Of a DNA stretch of 64,000 nucleotides, positions 45,987 through 53,895 are shown one piece after another (position 1 is the stretch's first letter; each line of letters begins with the position of its first letter). The translations under genes were made by a program, and so were the position numbers. Source of the DNA: Streptomyces venezuelae ATCC 10712 (GTDB lineage: Bacteria; Actinomycetota; Actinomycetes; Streptomycetales; Streptomycetaceae); NCBI RefSeq assembly GCF_008639165.1, contig NZ_CP029197.1, forward strand, positions 7,382,001-7,446,000, in the 5' to 3' direction. The notes under the pieces were generated by a model. It did not search any database, was not told the origin of the DNA, and was given only the letters and a program-made list of their open reading frames with translations.

Positions 45987-47351
45987 ATGAGGACCGACAG
46001 CACGAAGTACACCAGCTTCACCGGCTGGATCGACCCGCCGGACGACGTGCGGCCCGCCCTGGACGGTGATCTCACCTGCGGCATCGCCGTCATCGGCGGC
46101 GGCATGGGTGGCATGGCGGCTGCCCTCCGCCTCGCGGAGCGCGACCAGGACGTGGTCCTGCTGGAGGCCGAGTTCTGCGGCTACGGCTCGGCCTCGCGCA
46201 ACGGCGGTCAGATCGCCGGGGCGCCGGGTGGCGACCTGCGGATGCTCAGCCTCCAGTCCCCGAAGAAGATGCCGGTCATGGCCAAACTGGCGGAGCATGC
46301 GGGCCGCTATGTGGAAGACCTCATCAAGACGCACGACATCGACTGCGACTACGTGGCGAACGGCCTGGTGTGGGGTGCGGTCTCACCCCTCATGATGCTC
46401 AGGGTGCGGACGCAGGCGGCGATCCTGCGCGCCTTCGGTGGGGGCGGGACCGTCGGCAGCAGGGAGGAGCTCGGCCTCCCCGCCGGCTTCGTGGGCGGGA
46501 TGCGGGAATCCATCGGCGGGATGCTGAACCCGGGCAAGCTCGCCCGCGGTGTGCGTCGCGCACTGCTCGGCTCCTCGGCCAAGGTCTTCGAGCGGACACG
46601 GGTGAGCGATGTCCGGCGCACCGGCGGCATCGTCGAGATCACGACACCGCACGGCACCGTGCGGGCCGACAAGGTCCTGCTCGCGACCAGCGTCTACGGC
46701 GGCGAGTGGGACATCACGCCCAAGAACCTCGCGACGCCGCTGTACGTCATCGAGATCGAGTCGGAACCCATCGCGCCGGAGCGGCTCGCCGCGCTGGACT
46801 GGACCAGTCGGTCCGGCATCATCACCCAGCACCAGTTGATGACCCACTACCGGCTCACCGAGCGCAACACCATCGTCTGCGGGGTGCGCACAGCACAGCG
46901 GGGCCGGACCTACCCGCTCCCGGACCGGGTCCCGGACCCCGGTGTCGTACGGGACATGGGGAAGGATCTGGCCAACCGGTTCCCGTCGCTGTCCGACGTG
47001 GCCATCGAACGGGCCTGGGGCGGTTGGATCGGCATCAGCCCGGACTGGCTGTCGGTCGCCGGGCAGGTGGGCGACAACGTCTTCTACGCGATGGCCTGCA
47101 ACGGCCACGGTCTCTGCCAGGTGCCGTACGTGACCCATCAGCTCGCCGACTACATCGTCGACGGCGAGATGCCGGAGGACCTCGCCGGCATCTGGTCGGA
47201 CGCCTCGAAGTACTCGCCGTCGATGTCGCTGCTGCTGCAGCCGTTCGTCCTCCGAGCCGTCTGGGGGCTGGACCGGTTCAACGACTTCTTCAACGGCAGC
47301 AGGACACGGGCCCGGCGGGCGCTCCGCCGTGGCAGGCGCGGGGGTTCCTGA
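45987..47351 (+). CDS. FAD-dependent amine/amino acid oxidase (DAO, PuuB-like)
   Basis: 454 residues. The FAD motif is VIGGGMGGMAAALRLAERD near residue 33, followed by a GSASRNGGQIAG stretch typical of DadA/PuuB-type proteins. The C-terminal GDNVFYAMACNGHGLCQVPY closes the FAD site. It would oxidise an amine or N-substituted amino acid to an imine or aldehyde. The ATG at 45987 follows GGAAGGAG. With the Ord-like gene it forms a plus-strand unit carrying upstream element C. Confidence 0.88.
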   Translation: MRTDSTKYTSFTGWIDPPDDVRPALDGDLTCGIAVIGGGMGGMAAALRLAERDQDVVLLEAEFCGYGSASRNGGQIAGAPGGDLRMLSLQSPKKMPVMAKLAEHAGRYVEDLIKTHDIDCDYVANGLVWGAVSPLMMLRVRTQAAILRAFGGGGTVGSREELGLPAGFVGGMRESIGGMLNPGKLARGVRRALLGSSAKVFERTRVSDVRRTGGIVEITTPHGTVRADKVLLATSVYGGEWDITPKNLATPLYVIEIESEPIAPERLAALDWTSRSGIITQHQLMTHYRLTERNTIVCGVRTAQRGRTYPLPDRVPDPGVVRDMGKDLANRFPSLSDVAIERAWGGWIGISPDWLSVAGQVGDNVFYAMACNGHGLCQVPYVTHQLADYIVDGEMPEDLAGIWSDASKYSPSMSLLLQPFVLRAVWGLDRFNDFFNGSRTRARRALRRGRRGGS

Positions 47352-47395
47352 GGGTTCGGGCGACGCCTGCTCCGTGACGGCGGGGTGTGAGATGC

Positions 47396-48004
47396 CTAGG
47401 CGGGCCCTCGCGCGGCGCGCGGCAGGGGAGGGGACAGGACCCAGAGGACCTCGCTCACCGTCGTACCCGGATTGTCGAACTGGTGGAGCGTCTGCCCGGA
47501 GAACGAGGTGGACGCCCCTGCCGACAGCATCCGGGTCTCACCCCCGACGATCAGACGGGTCGAGCCGCTCAGCCCCATCGCGAAGATCGTGGCGGTGTCG
47601 AGCCGATAGGGGCCTCCGGTCCCCCCGCCGGGCTCGATCACGGAACGGAAGACCTGGAACGCCGTGGTGCCGGCGGGCGTGAGCAGGTACTCGGCCACGC
47701 CCTCACCGCCCATGCCGATCCGGCTTCCGCCGTCCACGACGTGCTCGTCGGGGTACGCGAACAGCTCCCCGACCCCGATCCGCAGCACCTCGCAGACGCG
47801 CAGCAACGTCGGGACGGACACGCTGGTGAGCCCACGCTCCAACTGGCTCAGAAAGCCCTTGGTGACCTCGGCCCGGTGCGCGACCTCCGTCAACGACAAG
47901 CCGCGGTCGAGCCTGAACTTCCGCAGTCGCGCGCCGGTGGACGCTTCGAGGGCGGCGGCGCCCCGTTCCGCTCCGCCTGCTGTCCCGCCGTCACCGATGG
48001 ACAT
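47396..48004 (-). CDS. XRE-family regulator with C-terminal cupin
   Basis: 202 residues. The helix-turn-helix at about 25-80 has AEVTKGFLSQLERGLTSVS; the cupin occupies about 115-195. It is the second HTH-cupin regulator of the window and is only distantly similar to the one at 8437. It converges with the DAO-type gene and is divergent from the PucR-type regulator. Such proteins often sense a pathway amine (as PuuR does for putrescine), so control of the amine unit is plausible. Confidence 0.88.
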   Translation of the reverse strand: MSIGDGGTAGGAERGAAALEASTGARLRKFRLDRGLSLTEVAHRAEVTKGFLSQLERGLTSVSVPTLLRVCEVLRIGVGELFAYPDEHVVDGGSRIGMGGEGVAEYLLTPAGTTAFQVFRSVIEPGGGTGGPYRLDTATIFAMGLSGSTRLIVGGETRMLSAGASTSFSGQTLHQFDNPGTTVSEVLWVLSPPLPRAARGPA

Positions 48005-48134
48005 GGTGTGCTCACCGCCCGTCCCGAGGCCGAGGTCGTATGCCTGTCAGGTGACGGGCCGACCCGGACGAGTCCTCTCCGTGGCATGAGGCTAAGGCAT
48101 GCGTGCCAGGGGCAATCGGCGCGCCCCAGCGAAG

Positions 48135-48184
48135 GGGGCGACGGCGCCGAACGGGGCGACGGCGTCGAACGGGGAGACGGCGCC
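48135..48184. repeat. 18-bp tandem repeat, 2.8 units
   Basis: GGGGCGACGGCGCCGAAC is followed directly by GGGGCGACGGCGTCGAAC and a partial third unit GGGGAGACGGCGCC. It lies in the 355-nt divergent region between the two regulator genes. Confidence 0.75.
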
Positions 48185-48221
48185 CACCCCCTTGTGGCGC
48201 CAGGGAGGGCGTGGTAAATCT

Positions 48222-48250
48222 GCCGCTGTTTAGTGGTGGTAAACAGCGGC
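48222..48250. promoter_or_regulatory. Inverted repeat before PucR-type gene, probable autoregulatory operator
   Basis: Arms GCCGCTGTTTA and TAAACAGCGGC, perfect over 11 bp, with spacer GTGGTGG. The inner part matches the palindrome at 42867-42889 (TGTTTAGTGG...TAAACA). It lies about 110 nt upstream of the PucR-type start. Confidence 0.75.
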
Positions 48251-48359
48251 CGAGGGCCCGCGCCTTCGTCGCCGGCCCGGCTGCTGACGGCCCTTCACCT
48301 GTCGGGGGCACGGCATGTCGGGAGCCTCGGCTCCCCGAGAGCAGAGGGACACTGAGAAC

Positions 48360-49595
48360 ATGGAAGAGCTGTGGCCCCCGCCCTCGCGTGAGGTCGCCGA
48401 TGCGATCAGGTCACTGTGCCAGCGCCTGCTGACGGAAACGGACGCCTGGGTCGACGCCTTCGCAAGGCCCTCTCTCGTCGCCCAGAACGATCCTGCTCTC
48501 CTCGCGGACGCATCGCTGGTCGAGGAGGACCGCGCGCTCAACCGCTCTGACCTTGTTCAATGGCTGACCGCGAACATTCAGCAACCGGGACGAAGGGTGG
48601 AGCCCTACGTCAGCCCGAGGACCACGGCGTACATCAACGACCTCGTCTCCCGCGGCATCGCGCCCGACTTCGCCGGTGCCTGGCGCGTGGCCCTGGGGAT
48701 CGGCTGGCGGCGATGGCTGAAGGAATGCGTGGCGGACTTCGCGGACCCCGACCTCCTCGTGGGCGTCCTGGACGTGACGGCGCAGTCGATGGTGCAGTAC
48801 GCCCTCGACTCCGTCGCGGCCCTGCGGCAAGCCGGCCTCGCCGCGGCCATGGGGAACACGGATGCCGAGGGGATCGCGCTGATCCAGCTGATCGCCAGTG
48901 GGGCACCGATGGCGGAGGACCTCGCCGAAGGGCGCCTGCGCTACCGGATGGCGCGGTGGCACGTGGGTCTCGTCCTCTGGGTCGACGACCCCCAGCGGGC
49001 CGGTGCCCTGGACGAGGCGATCGCCGCCGTGCGCTCCTCCGCCGGCGGCCGGAGCGCCCTGGTGGCGCGCGCCAGCGCCACGTCGCGGTGGATCTGGCTC
49101 TCGGGGGAGACCGTCCCGGACCTTCACCACGTGGCGAAGGACCTCGCGGCGACCGACGAGGTCCGCGCGGCGGTGGGAAGGCCGGGACGCGGACTCGAAG
49201 GATTCCGCTCCAGCCACCAGGACGCCCTGGCGGCGCAGGCGCTGGTGATCCGGCTGGGGTCCGAACGGCGGTTCACCGCCTACGCCGACGTCGAGCTGAT
49301 CGACGCGCTCACGAAGGACCGGGCCGGCGCGCGTCGGTTCGTCATCAGCACCCTCGGGCCGTTGGTCGAAGCCGACACGGCCCTGCGGCAGGCACTGCTC
49401 ACCTACGTGCAGTGCGGCTTCAGCACCACCCGGGCGGCCGCCGACCTCTACGCGCACCGCAACACCGTCGAACGACGCGTCTCCCGCGCCAACGAGCTCT
49501 CGGCCGTCAAGGTGGAGGACAACCCGACCCATGTGGCGGCGGCGCTCCTGGTCCTGGACATCGCCCCTGACATCGTGACGACCGCCCCGAACTGA
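48360..49595 (+). CDS. PucR-type helix-turn-helix transcriptional regulator
   Basis: 411 residues. The C-terminal 60 contain the PucR/CdaR-like HTH (LLTYVQCGFSTTRAAADLYAHRNTVERRV). The N-terminal half resembles the helical RsbR/PucR sensory region and the middle a GGDEF-like PucR domain. The ATG at 48360 fits the domain start; an ATG at 48315 is an alternative. Relatives usually activate nearby catabolic genes in response to a substrate. Two matching palindromes, one before this gene and one in the permease/BVMO region, are its likely targets. Confidence 0.88.
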   Translation: MEELWPPPSREVADAIRSLCQRLLTETDAWVDAFARPSLVAQNDPALLADASLVEEDRALNRSDLVQWLTANIQQPGRRVEPYVSPRTTAYINDLVSRGIAPDFAGAWRVALGIGWRRWLKECVADFADPDLLVGVLDVTAQSMVQYALDSVAALRQAGLAAAMGNTDAEGIALIQLIASGAPMAEDLAEGRLRYRMARWHVGLVLWVDDPQRAGALDEAIAAVRSSAGGRSALVARASATSRWIWLSGETVPDLHHVAKDLAATDEVRAAVGRPGRGLEGFRSSHQDALAAQALVIRLGSERRFTAYADVELIDALTKDRAGARRFVISTLGPLVEADTALRQALLTYVQCGFSTTRAAADLYAHRNTVERRVSRANELSAVKVEDNPTHVAAALLVLDIAPDIVTTAPN

Positions 49596-49772
49596 GCCCA
49601 CGAGGCACGGCCGCCGAGCGTGGCGAGGGCCGTATCGCCCGGGCAGAGCAATGTTCCTCACAAGCAGCGACCGGGGCCTGCCGGTGTAGGGTCGCGACCG
49701 CCCTTGACCGTCCCCGCTTCCTGACCTGCGACCGCCAGTGCGGCGCCTGAGCAGGTTATTGGGCCGGAACGG

Positions 49773-50174
49773 ATGGTGCGTCACATGGCCCGGCAGCTCG
49801 CCCGCGGCATGGGGTCCTTCTCCAAGGACTGCGCCCGGCCGGATCCACGTCCAGGTGGCCGCCATGCCGACGGGCAGCGCTACCTGTGGACCGCCCGCAC
49901 CGTCACGCGGCACAGGGGAGGCTGGGGCGAGCCGGGCAAGACCTTCGCCATCGGCCTCGGCTGCGAGGTCCGCCACGCCTCCCGCTTGGTCTACTCCGAC
50001 GGCCTCGACCTGACGAACAAGGCCGCCGCCACCCCGATCGGCATGGGCTGCCGCGTGTGCGAACGCCTCGACTGCCTCCAGCGGGCGGTGCCGCCGCTCG
50101 GTCGCACCCTCGCCGTGGACGAGAACGCCGGCACGTTCGTGCCCTACGCGGTGGAGGACACCCGATCGGGGTGA
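49773..50174 (+). pseudogene. Remnant of an XRE/ScfR-type regulator (C-terminal part only)
   Basis: A 133-codon open frame whose product carries the C-terminal signature of the long RamB/ScfR-type XRE regulators: IGLGCEVRHASRLVYSDGLDL, then TPIGMGCRVCERLDCLQRA with its Cys-rich motif and VDENAGTFVPY. Full-length relatives are about 450-500 residues and begin with a helix-turn-helix and peptidase-like domain; none of that is found in the 177 nt upstream in any frame. It is therefore a truncated leftover. Independent function of the fragment is possible but unlikely. Confidence 0.75.
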
Positions 50175-50430
50175 CGCGGGCAGGTCAAGGGCCCGGCCTC
50201 GACGCTGAGCAGGTTTCCGGCCCGTACCGCTCCCCTCCGCGTTCGACCGATCCTTCGCCGCAGGAATGACGCCAGAGCCGGGGGCACCGCAGTTACGCCT
50301 CCTTTCGGGGCGCTGCGCTGAGTCCCCGCCGTACCTGGCACATGGGTCCGGTTTCGGCTGCATCCGTCCGCTCGGCTGATTCTGCGACCCCTGGTTCCCT
50401 TATGTACTAGCTCAGGTGGCGACCCGTCAT
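50175..50430. other. Intergenic stretch, no gene seen
   Basis: About 256 nt (338 with the palindromic stretch that follows) between the regulator remnant and the repeat-protein gene. No convincing coding frame. The TA-rich patch near 50400 (TTATGTACTAG) may belong to a promoter, but I cannot align it to a known consensus. Confidence 0.4.
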
Positions 50431-50488
50431 GTCAGAGCTGACGGTGGACCATGTCGCTGCGTATGAAAGCAGACAACGGTCAGCTGAC
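50431..50488. promoter_or_regulatory. Pair of GTCAG/CTGAC palindromes
   Basis: GTCAG-AG-CTGAC at 50431-50442 and GTCAGCTGAC at 50479-50488 stand 48 bp apart start to start, upstream of the GGMHTG-repeat gene. The repeated half-site suggests cooperative binding of one regulator. Confidence 0.4.
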
Positions 50489-50512
50489 GCAGTGGATGGA
50501 AGGAAGTCATTG

Positions 50513-51142
50513 ATGCGTTCTGCCCGCATTCTCTTCGCCACCACCGCCACCGCCGCGGCCCTGGCCCTCACCACGCCCGGCGCCTACGCGCTCGCGGCCG
50601 GCGACTGGGACAAGGACGACTCCGCCCACAGCCAGAAGCGTGACCACGACAAGCCGCACGGCGGCATGCACACCGGCTCCGGTGCCCTGTCCCTGATCGG
50701 CGGCGACGACTGGTCCAAGGACAAGAGCGACAAGAGCGACAAGAGTGACAAGAAGGAGCACGGCAAGCCGCACGGCGGGATGCACACCGGCGGAGGTGCG
50801 CTCACCGCGGTGAGTGGTGACGACTGGTCGAAGGAGCACGAAAAGGGCGGCAAGTACGAGAAGGAGCACGACAAGCCGTACGGCGGGATGCGCACGGGTT
50901 CGGGCGCTCTGTCCGCGGTCAACGCTGACGACTGGGGCAAGCCCGAGCAGCAGAAGCAGGAGAGTGACAAGTACCAGAGGCAGCAGGGCGACGAGCACCG
51001 GAAGCCCAAGGGCGGCATGCACACCGGTGGCGGCGGCCTCGCGGGGCCCGGGGTGAGCCTGACGGGCGCGCTGGTGCTGGCGGGCGGGGCGGCTGCAGTC
51101 GTCCTTTACCGCCGCAAGAACACCGCCGGCGCGACCGCGTGA
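50513..51142 (+). CDS. Surface protein with four GGMHTG repeats, likely sortase partner
   Basis: 209 residues. A Sec signal peptide (1-27) precedes a highly charged Asp/Lys/Glu region with four copies of a KPxGGMxTGxGxL motif at about 47-59, 85-97, 121-133 and 164-176, each except the last followed by a DDW-containing spacer. A C-terminal hydrophobic helix (about 179-198) ends in YRRKNTAGATA, the layout of a sortase-processed or membrane-anchored wall protein, although no LPxTG is present. AAGGAAG precedes the ATG. A class F sortase gene follows. I do not recognise a function; a wall-exposed structural or binding role is inferred. Confidence 0.8.
   Translation: MRSARILFATTATAAALALTTPGAYALAAGDWDKDDSAHSQKRDHDKPHGGMHTGSGALSLIGGDDWSKDKSDKSDKSDKKEHGKPHGGMHTGGGALTAVSGDDWSKEHEKGGKYEKEHDKPYGGMRTGSGALSAVNADDWGKPEQQKQESDKYQRQQGDEHRKPKGGMHTGGGGLAGPGVSLTGALVLAGGAAAVVLYRRKNTAGATA
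50720..50752 (+). repeat. 9-bp tandem repeat inside the repeat-protein gene
   Basis: GACAAGAGC twice, GACAAGAGT once and a partial GACAAG, encoding Asp-Lys-Ser units in a spacer between GGMHTG motifs. Such a run could vary in copy number by slippage without shifting frame. Confidence 0.85.
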
Positions 51143-51151
51143 TAGCCCACC

Positions 51152-51190
51152 CGGCTCAGGGGCTGCCGCCCTGAGGCAGCCCCTGAGCCG
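51152..51190. terminator. Hairpin between repeat protein and sortase genes
   Basis: Perfect 16-bp inverted repeat CGGCTCAGGGGCTGCC / GGCAGCCCCTGAGCCG with a 7-nt loop. It begins 10 nt after the repeat-protein stop and would end that transcript or reduce read-through into the sortase gene. Confidence 0.85.
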
Positions 51191-51230
51191 CGGCCGTAGT
51201 CTCTGCTCGCCACGCGACCCCGGACCTGCC

Positions 51231-51968
51231 ATGCCCGTTGAGAAGACGTCTGTGATGGAACCCCCACCTGACCCCGCGAACGAAGAAGTACGCCGTCCGG
51301 CACGATGGGTCGCGCCCACTGTGTTCTGGACGACGGCGCTCGCCGCGATCCTGGTCCTTGCCGGACCGGGAATGTTCACTCAGGACGAGACCGGTGCCCC
51401 CCGCCCCGCATCCTCCAGGGCCGTGTCGGACCCGGCGGCCGGCGCCTCGGCAGCCCCCCGCACACCCCACGGGGCCTCGCCGAAAGCTGAACCCAGGTCC
51501 GATCTCGCGATGCCCAGAGCGATCCCCACCCGTCTGAGGATCGCCAAGATCGGTGTCGACGCCCCGTTCACCGGCCTGAAGATCGGGCCTTCCGGAGCTT
51601 TGGACCCGCCGCCGGCCGACGACACCAATCTCGTCGGATGGCACGCCGCCGGTATTGCTCCCGGCCAGCGGGGAACCGCGCTCATCGCCGGACATCTGGA
51701 CACGGTCACCGCACCGGCCGTCTTTGCCCGGCTCGGCGAACTCGAGGCCGGGGACTCCTTCGAGGTCGCGCGTGCCGACGGCACCACCGCGGTCTTCCTC
51801 ATCGACTCCGTGGAAAGCTTCCGCAAGGACGACTTCCCGAACCAGCGCGTCTACGACGACACCCCCGACGCCCTCGTCCGGCTCATCACCTGCGCAGGCC
51901 CCTATGACCGCGCAGCCAAGGACTACACCGGGAACCTCGTCGTCTTCGCCCACCTGCAACCCAGGTGA
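51231..51968 (+). CDS. Class F sortase
   Basis: 245 residues. A membrane anchor (about 27-47) is followed by a Pro/Ala linker and the sortase domain (about 95-243). Catalytic residues are His155 (IAGHLDT), Cys221 (LITCAG) and probably Arg227. The sortase joins a surface protein to the cell envelope. The preceding repeat protein is the obvious candidate substrate. The start is uncertain: GTG 51252 or ATG 51255, which follow GAGAAG, would shorten it by 7-8 residues. Confidence 0.88.
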   Translation: MPVEKTSVMEPPPDPANEEVRRPARWVAPTVFWTTALAAILVLAGPGMFTQDETGAPRPASSRAVSDPAAGASAAPRTPHGASPKAEPRSDLAMPRAIPTRLRIAKIGVDAPFTGLKIGPSGALDPPPADDTNLVGWHAAGIAPGQRGTALIAGHLDTVTAPAVFARLGELEAGDSFEVARADGTTAVFLIDSVESFRKDDFPNQRVYDDTPDALVRLITCAGPYDRAAKDYTGNLVVFAHLQPR

Positions 51969-52161
51969 CACCCCCATCGCAACCACCGACTCCGCATGCC
52001 CCGCCGCCACGTTCGCGCTGACGCCTGCACGCAAAGAGGCCGATCGATCCACAAGAGCGTGCCGGGATCCAGCCGGTCCCCCCGCCGGGCCGGAGAGCGT
52101 CTCGTCGAGCTCTTCGAGGACGTCGGCCGGGAGCGACGTCTCACGCCATGCCCGCCCGGCG

Positions 52162-53706
52162 CTACAGGGCGGCGTCCGCTCGCGGCTCCTGTCCGCCCGG
52201 GATCGCGCCCGCTTCCGGCTGCTGTCGGGCGTCGGCCTTGGGGACGCGTACCAGCGCGACCGTGATCAGTGAGGCCGCCGCCCCCAGGGCCGCCGCCACG
52301 ACCAGCACCGTGTTCAGGCCGGACGTGAACGCCTCGCGCACCAGGTGCGTCATCTCGGCGCGCTCGTCCTCCGGCCAGCCGGCGACGAACGACCGGGCTT
52401 GTCCGCCGCTCAGAACGGCGGCCGCCTCGTGCGGGTCGGGGATGCGGCCGTCGGTCTTCAGCACGCCCTCGATCCGCGACTGGAAGATGAAGCCGAACAC
52501 GGCGATCCCCAAGGCGAAGCCCAACTGGCGGAAGGTGTTGACCGCACCGCCGACCATGCCCCCGCGCTCCGGCGGCACCGTGGCCAGGGCAGCCGCCGGC
52601 AGACCGGGTGTCACGAGCCCGACGCCCAGGCCGGCGACGACGAGCCCCGCCACGAGGCTGCTGCCCGAGGATCCGGCGTCGAGGGTGGCCTGCATGCCGG
52701 AGCCGAGCGCGATGAGTGCCAGCCCTCCCGCGATGGCCGCCCGTGGCTGCCAGGGGCCGAAGCGGCCCGCGAGCACGGACGCGAGGAACGCGGCGGCACA
52801 CATGGGCAGGATGTAGAGGCCTGCTTCGACAGGCTCGTACCCCAGGACGGACTGCATCCACAAGGACTCGTACAACAGGTAGGCGAACGCGGCTCCTTGC
52901 AGGAACAGGGCGCTGATCATGATGCCGGTGAACGACGGTCTGCGGAACAGGGACAGGTCGAGCACGGGGTGCTCGTGCCGCGTCTCGGCCGCGACGAACA
53001 GGGCGAGGGCGACGGCCGCGGTGGTGAACAGGCCGAGGGTGAGGGGAGTCGTCCAGCCCTCGGAATGGGCACGGATCAGCCCGAACGTGAGGGTGCCGCT
53101 CGCCACCGTGAAGGCGACGGTCCCGAGGACGTCCGCACGCCGGCGGCCCCGGCCCCTGGCCTCTCGTACGGAGCGCAGGGTCATCACGACCGCGGCCAGA
53201 CAGACGGGCAGGTTGACGAGGAAGATCCACCGCCAGTCCAGGTACTGGGTGAGGAGTCCGCCGACCACCGGGCCTGCCGCTGCGGCGACCGAGTTCGTGG
53301 CGCCCCACACGGCGAAGGCCACAGCCCGATCCCGGCCCTTGTAGTGCATGCCGAGCAGGGCGATCGTCGTACCGAACATCCCGGCGGCGCCCACTCCTTG
53401 TACCGCGCGGGCGCCGATCAGCACACCCGCGTTCGGGGCGACCGCGCACGCCACCGATGCCGCGGTGAAGACGATCAGCCCGACCAGGTACACCTTCCTG
53501 CGGCCGATCCGGTCGGCGTGGGAACCGACAGCGAGCAGCAGCGACGCCAAGGCCAGTGCGTACGCGTCGACGACCCATTCGAGGTCGGAGAGCGTGGTGC
53601 CGAGATCCATGGCCATGGCGGGCAGCGCCACGGTCACGATCGTGACGTCCAGCAGGAGCATCAACGTGCCCAGACAGATCGCGGCCAAGGGCCACCACTT
53701 GCGCAT
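52162..53706 (-). CDS. DHA2-family (14-TM) MFS drug exporter
   Basis: 514 residues with the first helix ICLGTLMLLLDVTIVTVALP (the DHA2 LDxTIVNVALP motif), motif A GSHADRIGRRKVY between helices 2 and 3, and about 14 membrane segments. It is of the EmrB/QacA type that uses the proton gradient to export hydrophobic compounds. The ATG at 53706 follows GAAGGGG. No TetR or MarR regulator lies next to it, which is unusual for the type. The 193-nt gap to the sortase gene holds no gene I can support. Confidence 0.9.
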   Translation of the reverse strand: MRKWWPLAAICLGTLMLLLDVTIVTVALPAMAMDLGTTLSDLEWVVDAYALALASLLLAVGSHADRIGRRKVYLVGLIVFTAASVACAVAPNAGVLIGARAVQGVGAAGMFGTTIALLGMHYKGRDRAVAFAVWGATNSVAAAAGPVVGGLLTQYLDWRWIFLVNLPVCLAAVVMTLRSVREARGRGRRRADVLGTVAFTVASGTLTFGLIRAHSEGWTTPLTLGLFTTAAVALALFVAAETRHEHPVLDLSLFRRPSFTGIMISALFLQGAAFAYLLYESLWMQSVLGYEPVEAGLYILPMCAAAFLASVLAGRFGPWQPRAAIAGGLALIALGSGMQATLDAGSSGSSLVAGLVVAGLGVGLVTPGLPAAALATVPPERGGMVGGAVNTFRQLGFALGIAVFGFIFQSRIEGVLKTDGRIPDPHEAAAVLSGGQARSFVAGWPEDERAEMTHLVREAFTSGLNTVLVVAAALGAAASLITVALVRVPKADARQQPEAGAIPGGQEPRADAAL

Positions 53707-53895
53707 CCGAACCCCTTCGCTGCCCGCCGCACCGAAGACGTGCCCCCGGCGGCCCCCCCCATGATTCACGGAGGAGCAGCGATTCCCGTAAGGACCCGCC
53801 CGCCACGCCCGGGCGTGGGCCACAGGGAGGTATGCCTGGGTCCGCCTGGGGGATCACCGGTGGCAGGCCGGAATACGCGCTCTTAGCTTCGGCAC

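Noticed and set aside
51969..52161. Open frames between the sortase and MFS genes.
   Set aside because: No start signal, no recognisable product, and strongly biased composition; treated as intergenic.
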